Of a DNA stretch of 5,909 nt, positions 1 through 5,832 are shown piece after piece (position 1 is the stretch's first letter; every line of letters starts with the position of its first letter). The stretch covers positions 1 to 5,909 of the forward strand of contig JBJXFY010000217.1 of the NCBI GenBank assembly GCA_046155815.1. The letters are read 5' to 3'. This DNA is from JBJXFY01 sp046155815. Its GTDB lineage: Bacteria; Verrucomicrobiota; Verrucomicrobiia; Limisphaerales; CAIMTB01. The notes below the pieces were generated by a model. That model was not told the origin of the DNA and made no database searches. It saw only the letters and a program-made list of their open reading frames with translations. The position numbers were made by a program, and so were the translations under genes.

Positions 1-75
1 CTGCTGGGTCTTGAGCTGCTCGAGGCGGTGCTGCAGCTCGAGCAGGGGCTTCTCGAACTCGAGGGTATGTTTCAT
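1..75 (-). CDS. accA: Acetyl-CoA carboxylase carboxyltransferase subunit alpha, N-terminal fragment (runs off the window)
   Basis: Twenty-five codons are visible from an ATG at 75-73 to the window edge. They read MKHTLEFEKPLLELQ followed by HRLEQLKTQQ. A short leader of the form 'x-LDFE+PL-ELE-K-EELK' that enters an amphipathic helix is the characteristic opening of bacterial AccA, the subunit that with AccD transfers the carboxyl group from carboxybiotin to acetyl-CoA to form malonyl-CoA for fatty-acid synthesis in the cytoplasm. The catalytic domain lies outside the window, so the call rests only on this opening. No good Shine-Dalgarno sequence precedes the ATG; the nearest purine run, AAGG, is about 19 nt upstream. 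The gene follows pgl by 83 nt on the same strand, so it may be read from the same transcript or from its own promoter. The fragment could instead be another protein with a similar amphipathic start. Confidence 0.72.
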   Translation of the reverse strand, partial: MKHTLEFEKPLLELQHRLEQLKTQQ

Positions 76-141
76 GCGCCGGGCGGCGGGGAAACCTTAG
101 CTGGCCGCGTCCGCCCCGCGCAACCGCCGCGTCAGCACGGC

Positions 142-156
142 CTGCCGGACCGGCAG
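142..156 (-). terminator. Short GC hairpin just after the pgl stop, possible weak terminator
   Basis: Three bases past the pgl stop codon the sequence forms a perfect 6-bp stem, CTGCCG with CGGCAG, around a 3-nt loop. No run of T follows on the minus strand, so it lacks the tail of a classical intrinsic terminator. It could slow polymerase, protect the zwf-pgl message from 3' decay, or be chance in GC-rich DNA. The rest of the 83-nt pgl-accA gap shows no clear promoter. Confidence 0.3.
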
Positions 157-158
157 CC

Positions 159-884
159 TCACGCCCGGGCCAGGTCGTGCCGCACGGCCGTCTCCCGCCC
201 GCGCCGCACGGAGAAGAGATGCGCCAGCGGCGTGCCTGCGGTTTCGGCCAGCGACCCGGCGAGGGCGTCCGTCTTGCCCGTGCCTGACACCAGCACCAGC
301 ACGCGCCGCGCGGCGGCCAGCACCTGGAAGCCCATAGTGAGCCTCTGCGTCGGCGGCTTCGGGCCGGTGGTGGCGAACACCCAGTCCGGCCGCGCGACAT
401 CGCGGGCGAGGTTCTCCGGAAAGAGCGAGGCGACGTGCCCGTCCTCCCCCATGCCGAGGATCACCAGGTCCAGCAACGGCGCGCCGTGCGCGTCGCGCAC
501 CAAGACCGCCTCCAGTTCCGCCCGTGCGCGGGCCACGGCGGTTTCGGGCGGCTCCTCGCCACGGAGACGGTGGACATTCTCCGCCGGCACGCGGAGCGGA
601 CGCAGCAGCAGATCCTCGGCGACGCGGTAGTTGCTTTCGGCGTGGTCCGGCGGCACACACCGCTCGTCGGCCCAGTAGAAGTGGCCGCCGCCGAGCGCCC
701 CGCTGCGGCGGCCGTTCTCCGTGACCAGCACGGGGTAGAACTGCTGGCAGATGCGCCCGCCGGAAAGCGCCAGCGTCAATGGCCGCGGGCTGGCCCGGAC
801 CACGTCGTCCACGACGCACCGTGCGGCTTCGCCCGCGAGGTGGCCCGCATCGCGGCAGTGGATCACCCAGAGGCTTGGGTCCAT
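159..884 (-). CDS. pgl: 6-phosphogluconolactonase (DevB/SOL type)
   Basis: The enzyme hydrolyses 6-phosphoglucono-delta-lactone to 6-phosphogluconate, the second step of the oxidative pentose phosphate pathway, in the cytosol. The 241-residue protein has the normal family length and the NagB/DevB-type landmarks in order: LALSGG (38-43) at the phosphate-binding loop, WADERCVP (71-78), SNYR (84-87), NVHR (103-106) and DLVILGMGEDGHVASLFP (139-156), the strongest family signature with the catalytic GxDGHxASLFP core. The ATG at 884 is chosen because it is 6 nt past the zwf stop and the first conserved strand follows within about 35 residues. No clear Shine-Dalgarno sequence precedes it, so translation probably depends on ribosomes finishing zwf. 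Both genes share one reading frame, separated by the TGA and two further codons. The protein ends with VRHDLARA and a TGA, followed by a short hairpin. The identification is secure. Confidence 0.96.
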   Translation of the reverse strand: MDPSLWVIHCRDAGHLAGEAARCVVDDVVRASPRPLTLALSGGRICQQFYPVLVTENGRRSGALGGGHFYWADERCVPPDHAESNYRVAEDLLLRPLRVPAENVHRLRGEEPPETAVARARAELEAVLVRDAHGAPLLDLVILGMGEDGHVASLFPENLARDVARPDWVFATTGPKPPTQRLTMGFQVLAAARRVLVLVSGTGKTDALAGSLAETAGTPLAHLFSVRRGRETAVRHDLARA

Positions 885-890
885 GCGTGC

Positions 891-2453
891 TCAGCTCTGC
901 GGCTGCGGGTTCCGCCAAGCGTGGCCGTAACGGGCGAGCAGCTCGTCCGCTGCAGCCGGGCCCCACGTGCCGGCCGGGTAAAACTCCGCGTCGCCCACCG
1001 GCTGGTCGCGCCAGCCGGCGCGGATCGCGTCAATCAGCCCCCAGGCGGTCTCCACCTCGTCGCGGCGCGCGAACAGCGTGGCGTCGCCCGCGATGGCCTC
1101 GAGCAGCAGCCGCTCGTAGGCCTCGGGCGTGTACGCGCCGAACTCCGCGTCGTAGCTGAAGTGCATCCGCACCGGGCGGATCTGGAGCGAAGAGCCGGGC
1201 ACCTTGCCGTTGAAGCGGAGCGTGATGCCCTCGTTGGGCTGGAGGCGCAGGGTGAGCGAGTTGGCGTCCAGCCGGGGGCCGCACTGCGCGGCGAAGAGCA
1301 CGTTCGGCGTGGGCTGGAACTGCACGCGCACCTCGGACGCGCTGAGCGGCAGGTTCTTGCCGGTGCGCAGGTAGAAGGGCACCCCGGACCAGCGCCAGTT
1401 GTCCACCAGCAGCCGCAGCGCGACGAAGGTCTCGACGCTCGACTCCGCCGCCACCTTCGCCTCCTGGCGGTAGGCCGGCCGCGCCTCGTCGCCGACCTGG
1501 CCGGCCGTGTACTGCCCGCGCACGACGTTCGCGGCGACCTGCTCCGGCGCCCACACGCGGACCGCCTTGAGCACCTTCACCTTCTCGTCGCGGATGGACT
1601 CCGCCTCGAGCGACACGGGCGGTTCCATCGCCACGAGCGAGAGCACCTGAAGCAGGTGGTTCTGCACCATGTCGCGCAGCGCGCCGGACTCCTCATAGTA
1701 GCCGCCGCGGCCGCCCACGCCGAGCTTCTCGGACACGGTGATCTGCACGTGGTCAATGGAGTGCCGGCCCCAGAGCTGCTCGAAGATCGCGTTTGAGAAG
1801 CGGAACATGAGGATGTTCTGGACCGTCTCCTTGCCGAGGTAGTGGTCAATGCGCAGGAGCTGCGACTCGTGGGCGAAGCGGGTCAGCCCGTGGTTGAGGT
1901 GGTGCGCGCTGGCGAGGTCGGTGCCGAAGGGCTTCTCGACCACCACCCGCTGCCAGGTGCCGGCCTCGTTGTGCTTCCGCAGCAGCTCCTCGCTCTGCAG
2001 CCGCTCGACCACCTCCGCGAACTGCGACGGCGACGTGGCCAGATAGCACAGCAGGTTTTTCCTGAGCTGGGCGTCGGGAAAGGTCTCCAGCAGCGTCCGC
2101 AGTTTCACGTAGGCCGCGGGATCGTGAAACTCGCCCTGGCAGTAGTGGATCCCGGCGGCAAACGCCGCCCAGGCCTCCTCGTCCACCGGCTTCGTCCGGG
2201 AGAACTTGGCCAGCGCCTCGTGCAGCTCGGCGCGGAAGCCCTCGTCCGACTTGGGCCGGCGGGCGAAGCCGATCACCCGCAGGGGGCTGGGGAGCTGCTT
2301 CTCGAGGAACAGGTGGTAGAGCGCGGGGATGAGCTTGCGCGACGTGAGGTCGCCGCTCGCGCCGAAGATGATGATCGTGCAGGGCTCGACCGCGCGGCGG
2401 ACCAGGTCCAGCCGGCAGATGAGCAGTTCGTCGAGCGTTTCAGCGGTCGTCAC
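891..2453 (-). CDS. zwf: Glucose-6-phosphate 1-dehydrogenase
   Basis: Oxidises glucose 6-phosphate to 6-phosphoglucono-delta-lactone with NAD(P)+, the committed step of the oxidative pentose phosphate pathway. The 520-residue product has the complete two-domain layout. The N-terminal Rossmann fold opens with GASGDLTSRKLIPALY (31-46), the dinucleotide-binding loop. EKPFG is at 173-177. The active-site signature RIDHYLGKE is at 201-209, and the catalytic-base histidine sits in RDMVQNH (His266 by position). The C-terminal domain contains YLRTGKNLP and the usual VRMHFSY to EAYERLLLEAIAGD segment near the end. It is slightly longer than the common 480-510 because of a roughly 25-residue N-terminal extension before the first strand. 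The start is taken as GTG at 2453: an in-frame TGA at 2489-2487 blocks anything longer except a CTG, and no Shine-Dalgarno sequence is visible. It directly precedes pgl, the next enzyme in the pathway. No opcA-like partner gene is present. Confidence 0.97.
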   Translation of the reverse strand: MTTAETLDELLICRLDLVRRAVEPCTIIIFGASGDLTSRKLIPALYHLFLEKQLPSPLRVIGFARRPKSDEGFRAELHEALAKFSRTKPVDEEAWAAFAAGIHYCQGEFHDPAAYVKLRTLLETFPDAQLRKNLLCYLATSPSQFAEVVERLQSEELLRKHNEAGTWQRVVVEKPFGTDLASAHHLNHGLTRFAHESQLLRIDHYLGKETVQNILMFRFSNAIFEQLWGRHSIDHVQITVSEKLGVGGRGGYYEESGALRDMVQNHLLQVLSLVAMEPPVSLEAESIRDEKVKVLKAVRVWAPEQVAANVVRGQYTAGQVGDEARPAYRQEAKVAAESSVETFVALRLLVDNWRWSGVPFYLRTGKNLPLSASEVRVQFQPTPNVLFAAQCGPRLDANSLTLRLQPNEGITLRFNGKVPGSSLQIRPVRMHFSYDAEFGAYTPEAYERLLLEAIAGDATLFARRDEVETAWGLIDAIRAGWRDQPVGDAEFYPAGTWGPAAADELLARYGHAWRNPQPQS

Positions 2454-2556
2454 CGCGCGCAGTGTGCGGGAGCGGCCGGGGGGATTTCAATGGATGCGTC
2501 AGGCCAAGGAATCGCGCTCGTCCTCCTCGTCCTCGCCGGCGGGCGGGCAGCCCGCC
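2454..2556 (-). other. Gap between fdhD and zwf (zwf leader region)
   Basis: This 103-nt stretch separates the molybdoenzyme pair from zwf and is the only place in the window for a zwf promoter. On the minus strand it holds the rest of the palindrome that starts at the fdhD stop, a purine-rich GAGGACGAGGAGGACGAG run, and a short lower-GC patch containing CATTGAAAT about 30 nt before the zwf GTG. I could not match a convincing -35/-10 pair or operator, and no Shine-Dalgarno sequence lies before the GTG. Whether zwf has its own promoter or is read from fdhD is unresolved. Confidence 0.3.
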
Positions 2557-2557
2557 C
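2541..2557. repeat. Perfect GC-rich palindrome abutting the fdhD stop codon
   Basis: Two 7-nt arms, GGGCGGG and CCCGCCC, flank a 3-nt spacer. The palindrome begins on the last base of the fdhD TAG codon, so transcripts in the minus direction would fold into a strong hairpin immediately after the stop. There is no T-tract on either side, which argues against a textbook intrinsic terminator. On the minus strand the surrounding sequence reads CGTAGGGCGGGC. From memory this resembles short GC palindromes dispersed in many copies through some Verrucomicrobiota and planctomycete genomes. That resemblance is recall, not a search result. It may act as a transcript-stabilising or polarity element between fdhD and zwf. 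Confidence 0.5.
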
Positions 2558-3378
2558 TACGCGCCGGACCCGGCGGCCCGGCCTGCGTTCATACGCCCCG
2601 CGCCCGCGTACACGTTGAACCGCCCGTCCCGCAGGAAGCCCACGAGCGTCTGCCCGTTCTTCCGCGCGAAGTCCACGGCCAGCGACGAGGGCGCGCCCAC
2701 CGCCGCGACGAAGGCCACCCCGCCCGCCAGCGCCTTCTGCACGATCTCGAACGACACCCGCCCGCTCACCAGCAGGACGTGGCGGTCCAGCGGCAATGCG
2801 TCGTCCAGCAGCGCGCGGCCGAGCACCTTGTCCAGCGCGTTGTGCCGGCCGATGTCCTCGCGCAGGCAGAGGAGTTCTCCCGCCACGTTGAAGAGGGCGG
2901 AGGCGTGCAGGCCGCCGGTCGTGGCAAAGTCGGTTTGGACGGCGCGCATCCGCCCGGGCAGTGCCAGCAGGGTCTCCGCAGTCACGCGGAAGCCGGCGCC
3001 GACCTCCGGAAACCGCTTCCGGATCGCGGTGATGCTGGCTGCGCCACACAGGCCGCAGGACGACGAGGCGAAGACGTGCCGCGTGAGCCGCCCGAAATCG
3101 AGCGGCACGTCCGGCGCGAGGAACACGTCCACGACGTTGCCGTGGCGGTTGCGGCGGTTCGTGGTGATGGCGCGCAAGTCCGCGCGACGGCGGATCAACC
3201 CCTCGGTGAGCAGGAAGCCCGCAGCCAGCTCCTCGTCATGGCCCGGCGTGCGCATGACGACGGCGATGGAGCGCGTGTCCACCCGCAGTTCGAGCGGCTC
3301 CTCCGCGGCGAGCGTGTCGACCGCCGCCCGCGTGTGGCCGTCCGTCCAGCGCACGATGCGGCGGCGGACGGGCTTCAC
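2557..3378 (-). CDS. fdhD: Formate dehydrogenase accessory sulfurtransferase FdhD
   Basis: FdhD accepts sulfur from a cysteine desulfurase such as IscS and passes it to the molybdenum of the bis-MGD cofactor before insertion into formate-dehydrogenase-type apoenzymes. The 273-residue protein has typical family length and the family motifs in order: EEPLE (26-30), RTPGHDEELAAGFLLTEGL (43-61), the sulfur-relay pair in SCGLCG (Cys108 and Cys111, matching the CxxC of E. coli FdhD), TTGGLHASAL (153-162), REDIGRHNALDK (173-184), SGRVSFEIVQKA (205-216) and GAPSSLAVDFA (228-238). The start is GTG at 3378. It overlaps the upstream oxidoreductase by 4 nt (GTGA) and is preceded at a 6-nt gap by AGGTGAT. 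The frame stays open far upstream inside the neighbouring gene, but nothing FdhD-like precedes this point and no ATG is close. The tight overlap implies translational coupling with its client enzyme. Confidence 0.97.
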   Translation of the reverse strand: MKPVRRRIVRWTDGHTRAAVDTLAAEEPLELRVDTRSIAVVMRTPGHDEELAAGFLLTEGLIRRRADLRAITTNRRNRHGNVVDVFLAPDVPLDFGRLTRHVFASSSCGLCGAASITAIRKRFPEVGAGFRVTAETLLALPGRMRAVQTDFATTGGLHASALFNVAGELLCLREDIGRHNALDKVLGRALLDDALPLDRHVLLVSGRVSFEIVQKALAGGVAFVAAVGAPSSLAVDFARKNGQTLVGFLRDGRFNVYAGAGRMNAGRAAGSGA

Positions 3379-5762
3379 AGCTTCATCACCTGCACCGTGG
3401 CGTTGTAGTCGGGCACGCCGCCCACGGGGTCCACGACGCCACGGGCGAGCAGCACGTTCCCCTCGGGCCAGTGGACCTGGAGGTTGCCGGGCGCGAGCGG
3501 CGCGGGGAACACCGTGCCCTCGTAGCGGCCGGTGCGGTTGAGGAGCGCGACGCGGTCGCCGCGCGCCAGATGCAGCCGGGCGGCGTCCTCGTGGGCCATG
3601 AACACCGCGTCGCGCGGCGCGCCGGTCAGCGGATCCACCTCGTCGTAGATGAGCGTGTTGAACTGCTTCCCGCGGCGGGTCGAGACGTGGAAATGCGGAA
3701 TGGCCGAGGCCGCGCGGTCGGGTGATTCCGCAGTCCGAAATCCGCGTTCCGCAATAGGTGGCAGGGCCACGGCCTTGAAATGCGCCTTCCCGTCGGGCGT
3801 CGCGAACGTGCCGCCGTCGCACAGGCGCTCGCCGCCCCACTGGATGGCGTCGCCGGTCTTCGTGAGCGTTTCGCAGCCGGCGTAGAAGGGCACGATGCGG
3901 GCGATTTCTTCCCTGACCTGCTGTCCCGATTCGCAGCCGAGCAGATGGGCGCGCCCCGGCCAGGCCGCGGCCGCGGCGTCGCGCAGGATGCGCCACTCGG
4001 CCCGCGCCTCGCCGACCTGGCGCGGAATCTCCGGCGTGAAGGCGACGCGACGTTCGGTCGTCGTCTCGATGCCGCCGCCATCCTGCTCGTAGCGGGTCTT
4101 GGCCGGGAGCAGAAGAACTTCCTCGCCCGGATCGAGGAACATCTGGTCCGTAAGGATGATGTCCTGATGCACGCGCAGCGGCACGCGCGACATGGCCGCG
4201 GCCACGTAGTCGGGTTCGGGCAGCGTGCGGAGGAAGTTCCCGCCCACGCACCAGAGCGCGTCGAGCTGCCCGCGGGCGCAGGCCTCGACCATTTCCACGG
4301 CCGTGAGCCCGGGCCAGTCGGGCACGGGGAATCCGTACTCGTCCGAGAGCGACTTCGCGTTCTCCGGCGTGATGGGTTTGCCGCCTGGCAGCGCGGTCGA
4401 GTAGCAGCCCATCTCCGCGCCGCCCTGCACGGAGCTGTGGCCGCGGATCGGCATGAGGCCGTTCTTCGGACGGCCGACGTAGCCGCGGGCGAGGCCGAGA
4501 TTCAGCACCATCGAGACCGCGTCGCCGCCGAAGGCGTGCTGGGTGATGCCCATGCTCCAGACGAGCACGGCGTTCGGCGCGGCGCGCAGCAGGTCCGCGA
4601 ACTCCTTCATCGCCGCGCGCGGCAGGCCGGCCTGCTGTTCGAGGATTTCAAACTTCAAATTTGAAACTTGAAATCTGAGCGCCTCCCAGCTCTCCGCGTC
4701 GGCGTGCCCCCGGATGAACTCCTCGTTCACGCCGCCGCCCTCGATCAACTCCTTCAGGACGCCGTACAGGAATGCGATGTCGCCGCCCTGCGTGACGGGG
4801 AACCACCAGTCCGCGAGGTCCGTGCCGAAGAGCGCGCTGCCCGCGGTGCTGGGCACCCAGTAGCGCTGCATGCCCGGCTCGAGGTAGGGATTCACCAGCA
4901 CGATCTTCGTCCCGAGCCGCTTCGCCTCGTGGAGATACTTGGTGGTGACGGGCTGGTCGTTGGCCGGGTTCGCGCCGAAGAAGATGATGAGGTCCGTGCC
5001 GTACCAGTCCTTGTAGCTGCACGTCGAGGCGGCGTAGCCGATGGCGTGCTTCATCGCGCCGGTGCTGGGCGCGTGGCAGAGGCGGGCGGCGTTGTCCACG
5101 TGGTTCGTGCCGAGGAAGCGCGCGGCCTTCTGGGCGACGTAGTACACCTCGTTCGTCACGCCGCGGGCGGTGATGAAGAAGGCGAGCCGCCGCGGGTCGG
5201 CGGCGCGGAGGCGGCGGGCGAGTCGGGCGTTGGCCTCATCCCATGAAATGCGGCGGAAGCCGCGGTCGCCGCGCTCGCGGAGCATCGGATGCGCGAGCCG
5301 GCCCAGCTCGCGGAGCTGTGCGTTGTCCCACGAAGCGCCGGCCTCCAGGCCGCCATGGACTCGGAGGGGCGAGCTCCCGCGAGCCCCATCACGGCCGCCC
5401 CCGTTCCGTGCCGGCGGCCGGCGCTCCGCAGCGAGCCGCGCGCGGAGTTGGTCGAGGTCGGCCAGCGATGCCGGGTCGAACGCCGGCGCCGTGTTCAGGC
5501 GCAGCAGGTTCAGCCGCGTCATGCAGAGGTGGACGCCCTCGATGGTCCAGTCGTGCAGCCCGGCGACGCCCAGCGCGCAGCCGTCGCACACGCCGCGGGT
5601 GATGACCTTCCACGCGTAGGGCAGATTGTCGCGGTTCTTCCAGACGACGCGCAGCATGTCGCGGAAGTGCCGCGGCTTCGTCTGCCCGAGGCCGAACGGC
5701 ATCCACCGCCGCAGGCCGGAGGCGGGCGGGACGCGGTGGTTGGAGCTCGGGCAGGCGGGCAC
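3375..5762 (-). CDS. FdhF/YdeP-family molybdopterin oxidoreductase (formate dehydrogenase alpha-like)
   Basis: A cytoplasmic Mo-bisMGD enzyme of the formate-dehydrogenase-like branch of the DMSO reductase superfamily; no Tat or other signal peptide is evident. Numbered from the GTG at 5762 (795 residues): CDGC (59-62) plus Cys80 form an incomplete iron-sulfur motif; Cys229-His230 in RLCHAPS align with Sec140-His141 of E. coli FdhH; GANPAND is at 263-269; WSMGITQ at 402-408; RGHSSVQGGAEMGC at 440-453; and the C-terminal cofactor-binding domain starts near TRRGKQFN (695-702) and ends VQVMKL. The start is uncertain. GTG 5762, GTG 5828 (817 residues) and ATG 5702 (775 residues) are possible, none with a good Shine-Dalgarno sequence. 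I prefer 5762 because the residues before it are proline-rich, lower-GC and unlike a conserved domain. The overlapping fdhD supports a sulfurated bis-MGD cofactor. The substrate may or may not be formate: E. coli YdeP is linked to acid resistance, and no NADH- or quinone-linking partner subunit is present. Two repeat-like segments lie inside the frame. Confidence 0.93.
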   Translation of the reverse strand: MPACPSSNHRVPPASGLRRWMPFGLGQTKPRHFRDMLRVVWKNRDNLPYAWKVITRGVCDGCALGVAGLHDWTIEGVHLCMTRLNLLRLNTAPAFDPASLADLDQLRARLAAERRPPARNGGGRDGARGSSPLRVHGGLEAGASWDNAQLRELGRLAHPMLRERGDRGFRRISWDEANARLARRLRAADPRRLAFFITARGVTNEVYYVAQKAARFLGTNHVDNAARLCHAPSTGAMKHAIGYAASTCSYKDWYGTDLIIFFGANPANDQPVTTKYLHEAKRLGTKIVLVNPYLEPGMQRYWVPSTAGSALFGTDLADWWFPVTQGGDIAFLYGVLKELIEGGGVNEEFIRGHADAESWEALRFQVSNLKFEILEQQAGLPRAAMKEFADLLRAAPNAVLVWSMGITQHAFGGDAVSMVLNLGLARGYVGRPKNGLMPIRGHSSVQGGAEMGCYSTALPGGKPITPENAKSLSDEYGFPVPDWPGLTAVEMVEACARGQLDALWCVGGNFLRTLPEPDYVAAAMSRVPLRVHQDIILTDQMFLDPGEEVLLLPAKTRYEQDGGGIETTTERRVAFTPEIPRQVGEARAEWRILRDAAAAAWPGRAHLLGCESGQQVREEIARIVPFYAGCETLTKTGDAIQWGGERLCDGGTFATPDGKAHFKAVALPPIAERGFRTAESPDRAASAIPHFHVSTRRGKQFNTLIYDEVDPLTGAPRDAVFMAHEDAARLHLARGDRVALLNRTGRYEGTVFPAPLAPGNLQVHWPEGNVLLARGVVDPVGGVPDYNATVQVMKL
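3385..3391 (-). promoter_or_regulatory. Shine-Dalgarno sequence of fdhD inside the upstream gene
   Basis: AGGTGAT matches the anti-Shine-Dalgarno tail over seven bases and lies 6 nt before the GTG at 3378, within the last codons of the oxidoreductase. It supports the GTG as the fdhD start and re-initiation by ribosomes finishing the upstream gene. It is the only strong Shine-Dalgarno sequence I see in the window. Confidence 0.65.
3694..3755. repeat. TCCGNR-unit repeat with inverted GCGGAAT arms, in frame inside the oxidoreductase
   Basis: On the plus strand 3726-3754 is a run of short related units, roughly TTCCGCAG, TCCGAAA, TCCGCG and TTCCGCAAT. ATTCCGCA at 3725-3732 has an exact inverted copy, TGCGGAAT, at 3694-3701, leaving a 23-nt loop. 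The unit run is poorer in GC than its surroundings and encodes IAERGFRTAES (residues 670-680 from the 5762 start), in the linker between PDGKAHF and TRRGKQFN where this family is variable. From memory, GCGGAATNCGGA-type arrays recur as dispersed miniature repeats in some Verrucomicrobiota and planctomycete genomes. The frame is unbroken, so it is tolerated as a surface linker. Confidence 0.55.
4644..4675. repeat. AT-rich 32-nt near-perfect palindrome inside the oxidoreductase gene
   Basis: Two 16-nt arms meet without a spacer at 4659/4660 and pair at 14 of 16 positions; the only mismatches are 4652 with 4667 and 4653 with 4666. The left arm is GATTTCAAACTTCAAA. Only 8 of 32 bases are G or C, in a gene of about two thirds GC, so composition and symmetry both mark it as foreign to the surrounding codon use. 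It is read in frame as FQVSNLKFEI (residues 364-373 from the 5762 start). GATTTCAAATTTCAAA-like palindromes, and peptides such as 'ISNLKFEI', are ones I recall as recurring in Verrucomicrobiota-type genomes. A copy search would settle whether this is one. Confidence 0.7.
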
Positions 5763-5791
5763 GCCGGAAGGTGGCGGGGGGGATGCGCAAA

Positions 5792-5811
5792 GCTCAAGGG
5801 GAAGCCTCAAG
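5792..5811 (-). repeat. Paired CTTGAG direct repeat upstream of the oxidoreductase
   Basis: CTTGAG occurs twice on the minus strand, 13 nt apart, in a lower-GC patch (about 5785-5828) between the response-regulator stop and the preferred GTG start at 5762. The spacing could suit a dimeric regulator, or it may be decayed repeat DNA. If the GTG at 5828 is the real start, the patch is coding. No -35/-10 pair is convincing here. Confidence 0.25.
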
Positions 5812-5832
5812 TTCCAAGAGCAAACCACTGCC

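Noticed and set aside
435..1796. Long plus-strand open frame (453 codons) opposite zwf and the end of pgl
   Set aside because: It is antisense to two securely identified enzymes, and its protein is low-complexity (rich in Arg, Ala, Val, His and Leu) with no family motif. Such frames are expected in GC-rich DNA.
2329..3541. Two overlapping plus-strand open frames of 359 codons each, opposite fdhD
   Set aside because: Both lie opposite fdhD with Arg/Ala/Pro/Ser-rich translations and no recognisable domain. The minus strand explains the coding signal.
3694..3755. Short regularly repeated units considered as a CRISPR remnant
   Set aside because: The units are only about 6-9 nt, with no spacers of uniform length and no cas genes, and they are read in frame within a conserved enzyme gene.
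2557..4251. A 564-residue version of FdhD extending far into the upstream gene
   Set aside because: The frame merely lacks stops. FdhD similarity begins just after the GTG at 3378, where a good Shine-Dalgarno sequence and the 4-nt overlap also place the start.
3780..4664. Plus-strand open frame of 294 codons opposite the oxidoreductase
   Set aside because: Antisense shadow of a well-identified gene, with no motif of its own.
4644..4675. Palindrome considered as a transcription terminator or an attachment site
   Set aside because: It lies in the middle of an intact coding sequence with no T-tract, and no integrase or target duplication is visible.
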